A stretch of 64,000 bases of DNA from the NCBI GenBank assembly GCA_040221175.1, contig JAVJVK010000013.1, forward strand, positions 248,001 through 312,000. The letters are read 5' to 3'. Source of the DNA: Phycisphaerales bacterium. Lineage in GTDB: Bacteria; Planctomycetota; Phycisphaerae; Phycisphaerales; UBA1924. Below, piece after piece: positions 62,801 to 64,000 of this stretch. Made by a program: the position numbers and the translations under genes. Each line of letters starts with the position of its first letter. Position 1 is the stretch's first letter. The notes beneath the pieces are model-generated. The model saw only the letters and a program-made list of their open reading frames with translations, did not search any database and was not told where the DNA came from.

Positions 62801-64000
62801 GTTCGGGCTACGCAGTCTCAGATGGAGGAGATCGAAAGCCTGGCCCAGCAGATCGACTCTGCCACGCTGAGCAGCAGCCGGCAGATGCGGCTGATTCCCA
62901 TCGATCGCTCTCGCGGCGATGCGGCGATGGTGGCCCAGACCCTGCGTCAACTGCTCGAGCAGCAGGGCGGGGTGCGTGTGCAGGTCATCGGCGTCGATGA
63001 GTTGATGAAGGATGCCAAGAAGCCCGTGGGCCCCGGAAGTGCGCTCCCGCAGCGTCGAGACCCATTGCACGAGTCGGTTGCCGCGGCGGTGCTGGCCGGA
63101 ATCCAGGATGCGCAAGCCGAAGACTCTCAGCCGGCGACCGATGCCGAGCCTGAGCCGGCGTCTGAAGCCGTTGATGATCAGGCAGAAGCGGGTCCGACGG
63201 TGACGATCGCCGTGGATCCGGCGACGAACACGCTCGTGGTCGTCGGTTCGCCTCGCCTGACGGATCGGCTGGCGTCCTTGGCCGAGCAGATCCAGCAGCA
63301 GTTCCCGCAAGAGGCGACGCGGACGCGCGTGATCCGGCTGCCCAGCTCGGCCGACGCGAACGCGATCGCGCAGATCGTTCGCCAGACGGTGCAGCGTGTG
63401 GGCCGCGCGAGCACGGAGAACCCGTCGGGTTTTACCGGGCGCCCTGACGTTGTTCCCGACCCGATAGGCTCGTCGCTCATCGTCTGGGCCAACGACACCG
63501 ACTTCGAGGTGCTGGGCGAGTTGATCGCCGCGGTCTCGCGTCTGGAGGCCACCGAGTCCCTGACGCTGAAGATCTATCCCCTTGTGAACATCGACGCCGA
63601 CGATGCGGCCGATTCGATCAACGATCTCGTGAGTGCACAGCCCACGGGTCAGCAGGCGCGCCGGTTCCGGCGGCAGCAGACGCCGGCGCGCGCGAGCGAG
63701 TTGACGCTGCTCGGCCCCGATGGCCAGCGGGTGGAGGCATCGATCGATCCCGATACCGTCCGGGTGCTTGCCGATCCCAGTGGGACGCGGCTGGTCGTGA
63801 CGGCGCCGCGCGACGTGCTGCCCTTGATCGACTCGTTCGTGAGCCTGATCGACCAGAGCCCCTTAGCCGATCGGCTGTCGATCCGCCGGTACGAACTTGA
63901 TAACGCCGAGGCACAGCAGCTTTCTCGGGCGTTTGCGGACCTCTTTCGCGCGCAGCGTCGCGGTCCGGGTGGGAGTTCGATTCCAGAGCCAAGCTTCGTG
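56807..64000 (+). CDS. gspD: Giant secretin-like GspD with about 28 N-domain repeats (runs off window)
   Basis: A single frame open from 56726 to the last base. I place the start at the ATG 56807, which has AAGGGAGA 7 bp upstream and opens a signal peptide (MGAMVKGHVAAAMVLSCGLA, then MSVQA); the ATG at 56726 overlapping gspM would add 27 residues. At least 2,398 codons are present. After an alanine/proline linker an N0-type domain follows (about 52-130: ISFSFENAPYSEVLGFFSRE). Then come about 28 tandem domains of 65-95 residues, each with a first strand like VxLxxADAxxLAxxL and a second half like VxVxADxxTNTLIVSAxxxx followed by an LIxxLD helix: the secretin N/NolW fold. The pore domain and the VPLLGxIPxxGxLF motif are not reached. 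Usual GspD is 650-800 residues with three or four N domains. Frames on the opposite strand are shadows. Confidence 0.9.
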   Translation, partial: MGAMVKGHVAAAMVLSCGLAMSVQAAQEQASGAALAEAPPADPPAAAEERANTPISFSFENAPYSEVLGFFSREAGVPIIYQAPVPEQGMTFISGESYSFETALDILNRFLLPHKTWLSQQGEYLYYRSIADAARQPGDIFQGELPGQVRDGAIVTLAIPLTNVDAAAVAEQLKGMVAAYGSLVPVTSQNLLVVTETGEQIRRIREVVRLVDSQPPSDSDYRVYPLRNAQVNDVIATLRTLVPEYEKTIVKNGNRQEVVDDVTKPPVRFQANDRSNSIIAIGPTRRLETAAQLIEMLDQADDGGVDGRRMASFVLESVTPQDAARQLDRLFSSVPNDRRPTVIPMETQGKITVVGSASLVMQAEALLGELDPGLDDRKDEANRTTVVELTKTDAMSMERMVGRLLSPRQQQVLRFAPLAGGRSLMVTGPAADVEAFEELARTLDSGQAIARDVRTLSVNRGDPEAVVDRALELYELSGMEEREPLVVDVDAARRTVTVVGQREGLDKFVEFMRQSEAGVVVQRESRTYTMASTKPSQVAQRAQRVVEAMLRPADGSAYEAPQFEAIDEVNQLIVRAGEGQFSVIEAVIAQLDKPAGQSRFVTVPVRNATPQQLLDRVQPVYEAEAARREDPSLNDISLTPDAAAGAIIAQGSASAVALFQEVLQQVQQLVPPARTTKMLDLEFASADQVLPTLQGLIEGREPVDPSREAPAPEISVLERTNTLVVKAEPAQHAMVAELVARLDTPEPMDLPPLKLLQLRTANAGNIARMLNDQYRQRPQADRIARPVDVRADEATNTLIVSAHEDLLADIKSFVDEINEESQQGPERAPLLFRLSVAKATDVADAMNRLYPEPAIPRDRRGQPMPWLQQPREVVVSADESSNSLIIDAPVEMHESLRELASQLDQVEVPPSAELRTYRVVNADVTTIKRVLEGMDRQGNLSAPAQAGRQSVRVTIEAEPRSGTLIVAGDTVTFERVEAMLEDLSAVPVERETAIVPIANADAKEVGDRALSIYQAQVAGVPGAGEVELSINETTNALEIVADAQAMERFLGVIDLLQDQAGPPREARLIQLQQAKASDVIVFLRDLVGSSNSLRQQGGPEPVFEAIESTNSILAAAVPSQFGIIEQLVADLDRQQSAGRQPLRILRLRTTEAGNIAEMLQESYQRRTPEERARQPVDIRADAATNTLLVSAHPEMMPEIESVVSQLNEARTIDDEDREIRIFPLQHARAEELARTIDEMYPEPPMPRDSRGRPRPDLQQPKEVVVRANRSTNALIVDAPSRRLSGFEQIVNSLDRSELDSDVVVRTYRPQRAEPQAIANAIRELAGSGALGGSPRTPLSVSVEPATRTLIVSGPAEAFVQVESLLADLDGSPARPESTVKLYKLKHARADRLEPLLRDLLTTRLREQQQVEGGLGVADVASLLTVSAEPATNTLIISAPPVAQELAQSLVDALDTDEVGAAAPVVRVVPLSYGRSDQIAPQLERAIDGLVLPSVGDVRVSSVGGANALILTGSQNDLELVGTLIDDLDTPPFDPESVGVQTFELQHADAERVGPVIERLLEQQRESNPFILRELMRRDPTAVQVTPVRVEVDSGTNALLVSGPSKMVELARELIERLDRPSAEAGRTLLTYTPSRAQPQALVDAVSGVAEQTIERDRQGLEITADPNTGTVLVVGGEAAAVKAVELLQRFDDRAPAAPVADVTVVSLRNASATNVAQTVESLLNDRGRWPAELVRAERAGLDVPRPTVRADATANRIVMSVPSAMMPMAGKLIEAMDAAPDGQGERGVRLVRLTQGDADSVANAVQDALRAGVRPGQPQPTVRAETRSNSIVISASQSQIEEAVELINQMDVQVEPEAVGVLTLRLKHTRAETVAPILETILQQESVVDLLPWWAVSDFAARNPDQAVKPAIRVIPEPGSNTVVVAAPRPMLELAQQVVAELDTAESAGDGDRRMVRLIPLRNADATEVSQNLSGVLSDEGGVEPPTIRVDRGSNTLIVRATQSQMEEIESLAQQIDSATLSSSRQMRLIPIDRSRGDAAMVAQTLRQLLEQQGGVRVQVIGVDELMKDAKKPVGPGSALPQRRDPLHESVAAAVLAGIQDAQAEDSQPATDAEPEPASEAVDDQAEAGPTVTIAVDPATNTLVVVGSPRLTDRLASLAEQIQQQFPQEATRTRVIRLPSSADANAIAQIVRQTVQRVGRASTENPSGFTGRPDVVPDPIGSSLIVWANDTDFEVLGELIAAVSRLEATESLTLKIYPLVNIDADDAADSINDLVSAQPTGQQARRFRRQQTPARASELTLLGPDGQRVEASIDPDTVRVLADPSGTRLVVTAPRDVLPLIDSFVSLIDQSPLADRLSIRRYELDNAEAQQLSRAFADLFRAQRRGPGGSSIPEPSFV
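57266..64000 (+). repeat. Tandem secretin-N domain array in the giant gspD
   Basis: Approximate domain starts: 57266, 57464, 57731, 57950, 58157, 58370, 58598, 58829, 59060, 59282, 59540, 59768, 59996, 60224, 60452, 60704, 60929, 61187, 61409, 61676, 61898, 62156, 62384, 62657, 62876, 63311, 63551, 63857 (cut). Domain 25 holds a low-complexity insert (63010-63190, acidic/alanine-rich). Boundaries were set by eye from the strand and LD-helix motifs. Confidence 0.8.
59060..60928 (+). repeat. Duplicated three-domain block within gspD
   Basis: Domains 9-11 (from 59060) and 14-16 (from 60224) are far more alike than other pairs. Examples: LRTANAGNIARML with LRTTEAGNIAEML; RPVDVRADEATNTLIVSAHE with QPVDIRADAATNTLLVSAHP; LYPEPAIPRDRRGQP with MYPEPPMPRDSRGRP. 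The offset is about 1,164-1,170 bp (388-390 codons) across all three, as expected from one segmental duplication. Confidence 0.85.

Overview
The window is high-GC bacterial DNA, very probably from a planctomycete of the Phycisphaerae. The signs are C-terminal dockerin-like tails built on xDxDGDGxLTIFDFLxFQNxF...GC, small membrane proteins ending in a CPxCGYD...CPECG zinc ribbon, a large ECF-type sigma factor, and the family makeup in general. I saw no rRNA, tRNA, CRISPR array, transposase or phage structural gene. Placement in a named species is not possible from the sequence alone.

Layout. 1-2,900: end of an ECF sigma factor gene, a zinc-ribbon membrane protein and scpA on the minus strand, then kdsD. 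2,900-8,430: an accessory block with a helical/FN3 protein, a 21-bp repeat array, an OLD-like ATPase-TOPRIM gene with a lower-GC core, the remnant of a dockerin tail, a zinc-ribbon protein and a membrane-anchored P-loop NTPase. 8,700-17,400: AGCS symporter with a large soluble insert, NfeD-flotillin pair, three secreted or unknown proteins, and a UbiB-type kinase. 17,500-24,400: second FN3 paralogue, two secreted dockerin-type proteins around a divergent promoter with a C11 tract, a second 21-bp array, paired double hairpins, and a phosphohexomutase. 24,700-36,450: sodC and the rplK-rplA-rplJ-rplL-rpoB-rpoC cluster. 36,500-44,800: outer-membrane protein, carB, AraC regulator, tandem PTPS protein, glutathione peroxidase. 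44,900-48,500: dockerin protein, third FN3 paralogue, third 21-bp array, zinc-ribbon protein. 48,650-64,000: a type II secretion operon gspF-G-H-I-J-K-L-M followed by a gspD-like gene that runs off the window.

The most striking feature is that last gene. From 56,807 to the window edge it is one uninterrupted frame of at least 2,398 codons. It encodes an N0-type domain and then about 28 tandem secretin N-domains, and the pore-forming secretin domain has not yet been reached. Ordinary GspD proteins have three or four N domains in 650-800 residues. An internal three-domain block is visibly duplicated.

The second theme is repeats. Three intergenic arrays of unrelated sequence share an exact 21-bp period (two DNA helical turns). 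Two of them lie directly upstream of members of a three-copy FN3 family. Heptamer/octamer arrays, some inverted around a hairpin, sit at other gene ends. Fifteen-bp repeats have entered the coding ends of gspH and of the AraC regulator. All gene functions are inferred from recognised motifs; no database search was run.
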